Source: VRUE01 sp963729995 (GTDB lineage: Bacteria > Actinomycetota > Thermoleophilia > Solirubrobacterales > 70-9). Taken from it: a stretch of DNA of 64,000 nt. Below, piece after piece: positions 43,802 to 51,037 of this stretch. Within the stretch, counting starts at the first letter, position 1. The number at the start of each line of letters is the position of its first letter. The notes beneath the pieces were generated by a model. That model searched no databases, was not told the DNA's origin, and saw only the letters and a program-made list of their open reading frames with translations. The DNA lies in assembly GCA_963729995.1 (NCBI GenBank), contig CAVSPF010000001.1:62001-126000 (forward strand). The letters are read 5' to 3'. The translations under genes and the position numbers were made by a program.

Positions 43802-44914
43802 ATGCGACGACGACTGACCGCCATCCTGCTCCTCGCCGGGCTGGCGCTGGCGGTGCCGGCCGCGACCCGCGGCGCCCAGCGCCCGCCCGTGCCTCAGGGG
43901 TTCTTCGGAATCGCGCCGCAGACGCCGCTGACCGAAGCCGACACCCGTTACATGACCGCCGGTGGCATCGAAAGCGTGCGGGTGGGGGTGCCCTGGTCGG
44001 GGATCCAGCCGACGGCGAACGGCGGCTACCAGTGGGGCGGGCTCGACCAGACGGTGGCCACCGCGGCGCGGGCCGGGCTGCGCATCCTTCCCTTCGTCTA
44101 CGGCACGCCGCATTGGCTGACCCCCAACTGGCGGACGTTGCCGGTCGCCAACGCCAAGCAGCGCGCCGCCTGGTCGGCGTTCCTGCAGGCGGCGGTGAGG
44201 CGCTACGGGCCGGGAGGCGAATTCTGGGCCGAACACTCGCACGAAGGCGTCAACTACGAACCTGCAATCCCCAGCCCGACCCCGATCCGCGAATGGCAGA
44301 TCTGGAACGAGGCCAACTTCTTTTACTTCGCCTCCCCGGTCTCGCCGGGACGCTACGCGAAGCTGGTGACGATCTCCAGCAGGGCGATCAAAGCGACGGA
44401 CCCAAGCGCCAAGGTGATTTTGACCGGCCTCTTCGGCAAACCGACCGCGAAGGGTGCCCGCGGCATGCCGGCGGCCAAGTTCCTCAGCGCCGTATACCGC
44501 ACGCCGGGGATCAAGAGCCGCTTCGACGGCGTCGCGCTGCACCCCTACGCGGTCGACACCGAAACGCTGGAAGAACTGGTCGAAGCGCTGCACGAAGTGA
44601 CGGTGGAGAACCACGACCGCGTCCCCCTCTACATCACCGAGATGGGCTGGGGCTCGCAGAACGACTTCAGCAAGGTCGCCTTCGAGCAGGGCCCCGGCGG
44701 CCAGGTGCGCGAGCTGCGCGGCGCCTACGACTACCTCCTCGCCAACCGCCGCCGCCTCGACCTGAAGCAGGTCGACTGGTTCTCCTGGAAAGACACCCCG
44801 GGCGCCTGCAACTTCTGCGACTCGGTCGGCCTCTTCCGCGCCGGCCCCCACTTCAAGCCCAAGCCCGCCTGGCGCGCCTTCGTCAGCCTCACGGGCGGCC
44901 GTCCCCGACCCTAG
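43802..44914 (+). CDS. Secreted glycoside hydrolase (clan A, GH39/GH5-like)
   Basis: 370 aa from the ATG at 43802 (MRRRLTAILLLAGLALAVPAATRG), a clear signal peptide; an upstream in-frame ATG at 43763 only adds 13 residues. TIM-barrel clan A features: GIESVRVGVPWSGIQP, acid/base Glu in REWQIWNEANFFYF near residue 165, and nucleophile Glu in VPLYITEMGWGSQ near residue 280. The C-terminal Cys pair in GACNFCDSVGLF may be a disulfide. It may trim a surface or environmental polysaccharide. It sits at the left end of the glycan cluster and is closed by a hairpin overlapping its stop. Confidence 0.85.
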   Translation: MRRRLTAILLLAGLALAVPAATRGAQRPPVPQGFFGIAPQTPLTEADTRYMTAGGIESVRVGVPWSGIQPTANGGYQWGGLDQTVATAARAGLRILPFVYGTPHWLTPNWRTLPVANAKQRAAWSAFLQAAVRRYGPGGEFWAEHSHEGVNYEPAIPSPTPIREWQIWNEANFFYFASPVSPGRYAKLVTISSRAIKATDPSAKVILTGLFGKPTAKGARGMPAAKFLSAVYRTPGIKSRFDGVALHPYAVDTETLEELVEALHEVTVENHDRVPLYITEMGWGSQNDFSKVAFEQGPGGQVRELRGAYDYLLANRRRLDLKQVDWFSWKDTPGACNFCDSVGLFRAGPHFKPKPAWRAFVSLTGGRPRP

Positions 44915-44935
44915 AGGCCTGATGTGGGCCTCTAG
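44911..44935 (+). terminator. Perfect hairpin overlapping the stop codon of the glycoside hydrolase gene
   Basis: CTAGAGGCC (44911-44919) and GGCCTCTAG (44927-44935) are perfect 9-bp complements with a 7-nt loop. The stop codon TAG lies in the left arm. There is no U-tract, but the position fits a terminator that separates this gene from the glycosyltransferase gene 57 nt downstream. Confidence 0.6.
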
Positions 44936-44991
44936 CCAGCGGGGCCGGAACAAGACGCCGTTGGCCCTGCGGGCCTACTATCGGGTGCGCG

Positions 44992-46269
44992 ATGAGGCTC
45001 GTGCTAGCCACCAACCACCTTGGCTTGGGCGGCAGCGAGTCGTATCTGCTCACCGTTGCCGAGCAGCTCGACCGGCTCGGGCACGAGGTGGTCATCTACA
45101 CGCCGGAGCCGGGACGTGGCGCCGGCGTTGCCCGCGAAAGGGGCCTCGTCGTGATCGAGGAGTCGGATCTGGATGGGAATCTCGACGCGGCGCTGGTACA
45201 GGATCCGGGCGTTTCCTATCAGGTCGCCGACCGCTGCCCCGGCGTCCCGCAGCTGTTCGTTGCGCACAGCGAGATGTTCGACCTGCAGGCGCCGCCCCAG
45301 CTCGACGGCGTGGTGGGGATCATCGTCGCGCTCAACGACCGGGTGGCCAGGCGGATACGCAGCTACGCGACCCGGGCCGAGCTGGTGCGCCTGCGGCAGC
45401 CGATCGACACTGAGCGCTTCACGTCGCCCGGCGCGTTGCCCGAGACCGCCCGCAGGGCCCTGTTGCTCAGCAGCACCCCCAACGCCGACCGCCTCGCGAT
45501 GCTGGAGGTTGCCTGCGCGGAGGCCGGGCTCGAGCTGACGCGGGTTGGCGGCCGCTCGGGCCACACGACCGATCCCCGCCCGGCGCTGGCTGCGGCGGAG
45601 ATCGTGATCGGCTACGGCCGCTCGATCCTCGAGGCGATGGCCTGCGGGCGCGCGGCCTACGTCTACGACTGGAACGGCGGTGACGGCTGGATGACGCCGG
45701 AGTCCTACCCGGAGATCGAGGCGGACGGGATCAGCGGCCGTAGCGGCCGCCTGATCGTCGACATGGGACGCCTGGTGGAGGACCTGTGCCGCTACGAGGC
45801 ACCGATGGGACCGGTCAACCATGACCTGGTGATGGCCCACCACCGGGCAAACGTCCATGCCCAGGAGCTGGTTGAGCTCTTCGAGCGACTGGCGGACCCA
45901 CCGCCGCGGCCGCGCGCGCCGCTGCAGGAGATGGCGCGGCTCGTCCGGCTCGAGTGGCGCGCCCGCGGCGATGTGCAAGCCCTGGCGCACGAGAACGCGC
46001 ACCTGCACGGCTTGCTCATGGAGAGCGACCGAAGTGCCCGTGAAGCGTGGGAGGAAGTCGCCGCCGAGCGGCAGCGGGCCAGTGAAACGGCGCGGGCCTA
46101 TGAGTCGACGACGAGCTGGCGCCTGACTCGGCCGCTCAGGAGAGCAGGTCGGTGGGGTCGACCTCGCGCAGATGCTCCCGGTAGCGATGCCACCACGAAT
46201 GGAGCAGGCTCACCGCCTCCATCCCCAGACGGAGATCGGGAGAAAGCTCCCCCCTCCGCGGCGAGCTGA
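44992..46269 (+). CDS. Glycosyltransferase (GT-B, GT4-like)
   Basis: 425 aa. N-terminal Rossmann half starts MRLVLATNHLGLGGSESYLLTVAEQLDRLGHEVVIYTP, the GT4 acceptor-side pattern. The C-terminal half has EIVIGYGRSILEAMACGRAAYVYDWNGGDGWMTPE, with the E-x7-E-like region used for the donor nucleotide-sugar. After residue 300 there is a helical, coiled-coil-like segment ending in the phrase ESTTSWRLTRPLR, often seen at the end of glycosyltransferases in glycan clusters. The last 134 bp overlap the 3' end of the convergent asparagine-synthase-like gene, where the product is low-complexity (SPPPSPDGDREK). Confidence 0.85.
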   Translation: MRLVLATNHLGLGGSESYLLTVAEQLDRLGHEVVIYTPEPGRGAGVARERGLVVIEESDLDGNLDAALVQDPGVSYQVADRCPGVPQLFVAHSEMFDLQAPPQLDGVVGIIVALNDRVARRIRSYATRAELVRLRQPIDTERFTSPGALPETARRALLLSSTPNADRLAMLEVACAEAGLELTRVGGRSGHTTDPRPALAAAEIVIGYGRSILEAMACGRAAYVYDWNGGDGWMTPESYPEIEADGISGRSGRLIVDMGRLVEDLCRYEAPMGPVNHDLVMAHHRANVHAQELVELFERLADPPPRPRAPLQEMARLVRLEWRARGDVQALAHENAHLHGLLMESDRSAREAWEEVAAERQRASETARAYESTTSWRLTRPLRRAGRWGRPRADAPGSDATTNGAGSPPPSPDGDREKAPPSAAS

Positions 46270-47782
46270 GCCACTCGCGCAGCTCGGATGAGAGATGCGG
46301 CGCGAGCGGGCCGTCGGCGAGGCGCCGGCGATGCGCGTCGATCGCCGAGCCCGAGCGCCAGCAGCGGACCAGGCGAGGAGGCCGCCGCGGCGTGTCGCTG
46401 GTCGACGGAAGCCTCCCCACCGGTCCGTTGAGGAGATCGAAGACGGCTGGATAGAGGCCGTCGTGTTCGCGAGCTTCCGGCGTCGCCGAGAGAGCCGCCA
46501 TCGCCACCGCATCGCTTGCGCCGGGCGCGAACACCCGCGCTCGCGAGCCCAGCAGGCCGGACGGGTAGCAGGAGATCCCGCGCGCGGTGCGCGTTCGGTA
46601 GAAGGCGAGGGTCGACTGCGAGGGGTTTCCCTCGAACGGTTTGGCGGCGGCGAGGAACAGCTCCTGGGCGCGGGCGACCAGTGGCTTGCGGAATCTCTCC
46701 ACGAGAGCCAGGTGCGCCCCTCCGTACTGCCGCATGCTGCCGAACAGCGACAGGCTGGCACGGCGTGGGCGACGGTGGCCGAGCGTCTCTTGCGGGTAGA
46801 AACGGCTGCCTCGCTGAAGCAGCGCGTCGATCGCGAAACCGTCCGCCACTGGCACGCCGGCGCCGTCGATCCACTGGGCCAGCGGCACGAGCCAGGCGTG
46901 ATCGACGAACTGGTGCTCGACCAGCCGGGCCCTCTCCTCCCAATTGGACGGATACTGGTCGGGCCGTGCCCGCAGCCGCTCGTGCGGGATCTGCAGCGCG
47001 GCGGCGACCGGCGCGGCCAGGTCCTCCTCGAAGCTGTCGCCCTCGTCGTCGCTGACGGTGAGCGCGACGGAGGCCTTGCCCGCCTCGGCCAGCGCGCAGA
47101 GAACCATCCGCGAGTCACGGCCACCGCTCAGCGGGGCCGCGACGGGGCGGTCGAGCGAGGCGACCGCCCCGCGCAGGCCCTCCAGCACGCCTTCGGCCGC
47201 GCCGTTGCAGTCCAGTTGGGGTTCCGCTTCCGCCCACGGCCACGTCGGGGAGTGGGAGCGGAAGTGCCGCAGGCGCCTGCCCAGCGTCGAAAACGGTTCC
47301 AGGCGGCGGATCTCGGCAAACGGCGTCCGCTCGCCGGCGGGGAAGCGCACCGCGACGATCGACGCCCAGGCGTCCCAGTCGATCGAGAGCCGGCCAGGCG
47401 CGGTTCGCACGAGCGGGTCGATCCGCGAAGCGAAATAGACGGCCCCGCCGTCCTCGATCCAGTAGATCGACCCGAGCCCGTTGATGGAGGAATGCAGGAA
47501 GCGCCGCCGCCCCTCGATCGCCAGCCCGCAGGCCCCGCGCCGCGATGCCTCGCCCCAGTCCGCGGCGCCGCCGCGCCAAGCGGCGCCCTCGATCCAGCCG
47601 AGCCCCCGCTGGCGCGCGCCGCTCCAACGCAACGGCTCGCGGTCGAGCAGCAGGATCGACCGCTCGTCCTCGTGGACCACGCGCGACCCACCGTCGAGAG
47701 CGGCGGCAAGCCGCAGCACCCGATCGCGGTCGTAGGCGCCCAGCGCGCCGCAGGCGACGGGCGAGCGGGGCGGAGCTGTCAC
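46136..47782 (-). CDS. Asparagine-synthase-like protein lacking the glutaminase cysteine
   Basis: 548 aa from a GTG at 47782 with GGAG upstream. The C-terminal half has the PP-loop ATP-pyrophosphatase signature PLSGGRDSRMVLCAL at about residues 217-231, followed by SDDEGDSFEEDLAAPVAAAL, and so belongs with the asparagine synthase C domain. The N-terminal half keeps the glutaminase-domain beta pattern (SILLLDREPLRW, GSIYWIEDGGAVYFASRIDPLV) but starts VTAPPRSPVACG with no Cys2, so it probably cannot use glutamine. It may adenylate a carboxylate, for example a uronic acid in the cluster's glycan, and use ammonia or an amine. It diverges from the epimerase operon. Confidence 0.82.
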   Translation of the reverse strand: MTAPPRSPVACGALGAYDRDRVLRLAAALDGGSRVVHEDERSILLLDREPLRWSGARQRGLGWIEGAAWRGGAADWGEASRRGACGLAIEGRRRFLHSSINGLGSIYWIEDGGAVYFASRIDPLVRTAPGRLSIDWDAWASIVAVRFPAGERTPFAEIRRLEPFSTLGRRLRHFRSHSPTWPWAEAEPQLDCNGAAEGVLEGLRGAVASLDRPVAAPLSGGRDSRMVLCALAEAGKASVALTVSDDEGDSFEEDLAAPVAAALQIPHERLRARPDQYPSNWEERARLVEHQFVDHAWLVPLAQWIDGAGVPVADGFAIDALLQRGSRFYPQETLGHRRPRRASLSLFGSMRQYGGAHLALVERFRKPLVARAQELFLAAAKPFEGNPSQSTLAFYRTRTARGISCYPSGLLGSRARVFAPGASDAVAMAALSATPEAREHDGLYPAVFDLLNGPVGRLPSTSDTPRRPPRLVRCWRSGSAIDAHRRRLADGPLAPHLSSELREWLSSPRRGELSPDLRLGMEAVSLLHSWWHRYREHLREVDPTDLLS

Positions 47783-48035
47783 TCCACTCCGTCGCCGATG
47801 CCATAGCGGCTCCAGAGCGAAGGGCCGACGTTCGCCCGGTGAGACTGATCGATGATCGTTCGTCTGATGGCGTGGCCGTAGTGCGCGCGCTCCCGGGCGT
47901 CCATTCAAGCCCAGAGCATCGGATGGGACCGCGCACGATATCTTGCCGACCTTGTAATCGGGGCGCTTCACCCTGCGGCGCGCGATCCCCGCCCGGGAGG
48001 CCTGCCCTGGAGCGCGTGCGCTAGCGTCAGCCACC
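47783..48035. other. Divergent intergenic region, asparagine-synthase-like gene / epimerase operon
   Basis: 253 nt between divergent starts. It should hold promoters for both directions. The only AT-leaning part is 47930-47960 (ATATCTTGCCGACCTTGTAATC), a weak candidate for the rightward promoter. No gene, repeat or structured RNA was recognised. Confidence 0.5.
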
Positions 48036-49130
48036 GTGACGGACCGCTTGCTGATCACCGGCGGCGCCGGGTTCGTGGGCTCGAACCTGGCAGTGTCGCT
48101 CGCCTCCGGCCACCCGAATTGGGAGATCTTGGCGCTGGACAACCTTTACCGGCGGGGGTCGGAGCTGAACCTGCCGCGGCTCGAAGCGTCCGGAGTCGAG
48201 TTCGTCCGCGGCGATGTCCGCGAGCCCGAGGATCTGGGGCGCCTGCCACGCGTGTCGGCTCTGATCGAGTGCTCGGCGGAGCCCTCGGTGATGAGCGGTG
48301 TCGACGGTGATACCGGCTATCTGGTGCACACCAACCTCACCGGCGCCTACAACTGCCTCGAGCTGGCCCGCCGCGACGGCGCCTTCGTCGTCTTCCTCTC
48401 GACCAGCCGCGTCTATCCGGTTGAGCCGCAGTGCGGCCTGAAGCTGCGGGAGGCGCCCACTCGGTTTGAGATCGCCGAGGAGCAGGAGGTTTCGGGCGCA
48501 TCGCCGGCGGGGATCTCAGAGGAGTTCCCGATGGACGGGCCCCGAACCCTGTACGGCGCCACCAAGCTTGCCGCCGAGCTGTTGATCGAGGAGTACCGAG
48601 CCGGCCTCGGCGTACCGGCGGTGATCGACCGCTGCGGAGTCATCGCCGGCCCCTGGCAGATGGGCAAGGTCGACCAGGGGGTATTCACCCACTGGATGCT
48701 TGCCCACCATTTCCGGCAGCCGCTCAGCTACATCGGCTTTGGCGGCAAGGGCAAGCAGGTCCGCGACCTCCTGCATGTCGAGGACCTGGTCGACCTCGTC
48801 GAGCGCCAGCTTCTCGATCGCGAGGCATGGGACGAGCGCACCGTCAACGTCGGCGGCGGCCGCGAGTGCAGCCTCTCACTTCAGGAGACGACCGAGATCT
48901 GCCAACGGTTGACCGGCAACGAGGTGCCGATCGAGCCGGTGCATGAGACCCGTGCTGGCGATGTTCCCGTATACGTTTCGGACTGCGGCAAGCTCTTCGG
49001 CTTGGACGAGTGGCGCCCGCGGCGAAGCGCGGAGCAGATCCTTGCCGACACCCACGCCTGGATAAAGAGCGACGAGGAGCGAATCGCGGCGGTGCTGAAC
49101 ATCGACGCCCCGGTAGGGGAGAGGGAGTAA
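48036..49130 (+). CDS. NAD-dependent epimerase, CDP-paratose 2-epimerase-like (copy 1)
   Basis: 364 aa from a GTG at 48036. Extended SDR with TDRLLITGGAGFVGSNLAVSLA, then ILALDNLYRRGSELNLPRLEASGVEFVRGDVR, a strand-2 loop (DNLxRRGSExNL) characteristic of CDP-paratose/tyvelose 2-epimerases. Active site: FLSTSRVYPVEP and YGATKLAAELLIEEY (Tyr/Lys). FGGKGKQVRDLLHVEDLVDLV is the conserved domain that contacts the nucleotide. First gene of a plus-strand run of five. The sugar substrate is uncertain, since no CDP-sugar synthesis genes are present in the window. Confidence 0.78.
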   Translation: MTDRLLITGGAGFVGSNLAVSLASGHPNWEILALDNLYRRGSELNLPRLEASGVEFVRGDVREPEDLGRLPRVSALIECSAEPSVMSGVDGDTGYLVHTNLTGAYNCLELARRDGAFVVFLSTSRVYPVEPQCGLKLREAPTRFEIAEEQEVSGASPAGISEEFPMDGPRTLYGATKLAAELLIEEYRAGLGVPAVIDRCGVIAGPWQMGKVDQGVFTHWMLAHHFRQPLSYIGFGGKGKQVRDLLHVEDLVDLVERQLLDREAWDERTVNVGGGRECSLSLQETTEICQRLTGNEVPIEPVHETRAGDVPVYVSDCGKLFGLDEWRPRRSAEQILADTHAWIKSDEERIAAVLNIDAPVGERE

Positions 49131-49134
49131 ACGG

Positions 49135-50208
49135 ATGCCGGTTGCGATCGTCACGGGGTCAGGGGGGCTGATCGGCTCCGAGGCGGTGGGCCACTTCATC
49201 GGCCAGGGCTACGACGTCGTAGGCATCGAGAACGACATGCGAGCCCGCTTCTTCGGCCCGGAGGCTTCCACCGCGCATGTGACTGAGCGGCTGGTCGAGG
49301 CCCATCCGGAGTTTCGCAGCGAAAACGCCGACATCCGCGACGCCGACACCGTTGATCGTATTTTCCACGTGCATGATGGCGCCATCGAGCTGGTCATTCA
49401 CACCGCCGCGCAGCCGTCGCACGATTGGGCCGCCAGCGATCCACAGACCGACTTCGGTGTCAACGCCAACGGCACGCTCAACCTGCTCGAGGCAACCAGG
49501 GCCCATGCTCCCGACGCGACCTTCATCTTCTGCTCCACAAACAAGGTCTACGGCGACACGCCCAATCGGCTTCCGCTGGAGGAGCTGGAGACGCGGTTGG
49601 AGCTGCCGGAGTCGCACCGCTATCACCAGGGGATCGATACGTCGATGTCGATCGATGCCTCCACCCACTCGCTTTTCGGAGTCTCCAAGGTTGCGGCAGA
49701 CCTGCTCGTGCAGGAGTACGGCCGCTACTTCGGAATGCCCACCGTGTGCTTCCGCGGCGGCTGCCTGACCGGTCCCCAGCACGCGGGCGCCAAGCTGCAC
49801 GGTTTCCTCGCCTACCTGATGAAGTGCACGGTCACCGGCACCCCCTACACCGTCTTCGGCTACAAGGGCAAGCAGGTCCGCGACAACATCCACAGCGCCG
49901 ACCTGATCGCGGCTTTCCATGCCTTCCATCGCAATCCGCGCCCGGCTGCCGTCTACAACATGGGCGGGGGGCGCTTCAGCAATTGCTCGATGCTGGAGGC
50001 GATTGAGATCTGCGAGCGGATCGCCGGCCGGGGGCTGAGCTGGGAGATGGGGGACGAGCCGCGGATTGGCGATCATCGCTGGTGGATCTCCGATCTGGCG
50101 CCGTTCGAAGCCGACTACCCGGACTGGAAGCTTCGCCACGGGATCGAGGACATCCTGCGTGAGATGCACGAGCAAAACGCCGAGCGCTGGATGGCAGCAG
50201 CGGCGTGA
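49135..50208 (+). CDS. NAD-dependent epimerase, CDP-paratose 2-epimerase-like (copy 2)
   Basis: 357 aa, 4 nt after copy 1. MPVAIVTGSGGLIGSEAVGHFIGQGYDVVGIENDMRARFFGPEAST is a hallmark of the same family (ENDMRxxFFGPEAST). It has FIFCSTNKVYGDTPNRLPLEE, and in place of YxxxK the active site reads HSLFGVSKVAADLLVQEYGRYFG, so the catalytic Tyr position is Phe. FGYKGKQVRDNIHSADLIAAF parallels copy 1. Paralog of copy 1 rather than a recent duplicate: identity is moderate by eye. The pair may act together on one nucleotide sugar. Confidence 0.78.
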   Translation: MPVAIVTGSGGLIGSEAVGHFIGQGYDVVGIENDMRARFFGPEASTAHVTERLVEAHPEFRSENADIRDADTVDRIFHVHDGAIELVIHTAAQPSHDWAASDPQTDFGVNANGTLNLLEATRAHAPDATFIFCSTNKVYGDTPNRLPLEELETRLELPESHRYHQGIDTSMSIDASTHSLFGVSKVAADLLVQEYGRYFGMPTVCFRGGCLTGPQHAGAKLHGFLAYLMKCTVTGTPYTVFGYKGKQVRDNIHSADLIAAFHAFHRNPRPAAVYNMGGGRFSNCSMLEAIEICERIAGRGLSWEMGDEPRIGDHRWWISDLAPFEADYPDWKLRHGIEDILREMHEQNAERWMAAAA

Positions 50209-50966
50209 AGCTCTCGGTCGTCATACCAGCCCACAACGAGGAGGGCTCGGTCGGCCAGACGGTGGAAGGGATCGTCGCTGTGCTCGAGCGCGAGGAGATC
50301 GACTACGAGGTGCTTGTCATCGACGATGACAGCACCGACTCCACGGCGGACGTGGTCGCTGCGATTGCCGAGCGAAGCCCACGCGTGCGCTGCCGGCCGT
50401 CGCCCTATGAAAGGGGCTTCGGGATGGCGATTCGAGCTGGGCTCGATCTCTTCGAAGGAGACACCGTCGTCATCGCGATGGCCGATGCCTCAGACGATGC
50501 AGAGGACGTCGCCCGCTACCACCGCCTTCTCGAGGAAGGTTGGGACTGCGCCTTTGGATCTCGCTTCGTGCCCGGCGCTCAGGTCCACGACTATCCGCTG
50601 CCGAAGCTGATGATCAACCGCCTGGCCAACTGGTTCATACGCGTCCTTTTCCGCCACCGTTACAACGACACCACCAACGCCTTCAAGGGCTACCGGCGGG
50701 AAGTGATCGAGACGATCCAGCCGCTTCTCTCCAAGCATTTCAACCTCACCGTTGAGATGCCGCTGAAGGCGATCGTCCGCGGGCACACCTATAAGGTGAT
50801 CCCGACCTCCTGGACGAATCGCACCTCCGGCGAGGCGAAGCTGGCGATGAAGGAGATGGGCAGCCGCTACCTCTTCATCGTCCTCTACGTGTGGCTGGAG
50901 CGCACGCTCAGCCGCGGCGATTACCGGGTGCCAAAGCGCAGCGATGTCCGGTCAAGGGTTCAGTGA
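50205..50966 (+). CDS. Family 2 glycosyltransferase (dolichol-phosphate-mannose-synthase-like)
   Basis: 253 aa; GTG overlaps the previous stop (GTGA). KLSVVIPAHNEEGSVGQTVEGIVAVLEREEIDYEVLVIDDDSTDSTADVV has the GT-A DxD-like acidic motif (IDDDSTD), and VIAMADASDDAEDVARY is the second. NAFKGYRREVIETIQPLL is the DPM1-type acceptor region. No C-terminal helices long enough to anchor it, so likely a soluble or peripheral enzyme adding a sugar to polyprenyl phosphate. It may feed the GT-C-like protein encoded next. Confidence 0.88.
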   Translation: MKLSVVIPAHNEEGSVGQTVEGIVAVLEREEIDYEVLVIDDDSTDSTADVVAAIAERSPRVRCRPSPYERGFGMAIRAGLDLFEGDTVVIAMADASDDAEDVARYHRLLEEGWDCAFGSRFVPGAQVHDYPLPKLMINRLANWFIRVLFRHRYNDTTNAFKGYRREVIETIQPLLSKHFNLTVEMPLKAIVRGHTYKVIPTSWTNRTSGEAKLAMKEMGSRYLFIVLYVWLERTLSRGDYRVPKRSDVRSRVQ

Positions 50967-51037
50967 TCGTCGACGTGTCCATGAGCGGGCTCGATAGCGC
51001 GATGCGCCCTGGCGACGAGTACAGCCGAGCGTAGACG

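Noticed and set aside
43704..43820. A short gene starting with the PPOX-like ATG at 43704
   Set aside because: Similarity ends after about 10 codons and the rest is Pro/Ala-rich with a stop soon after, so it is treated as a relic.
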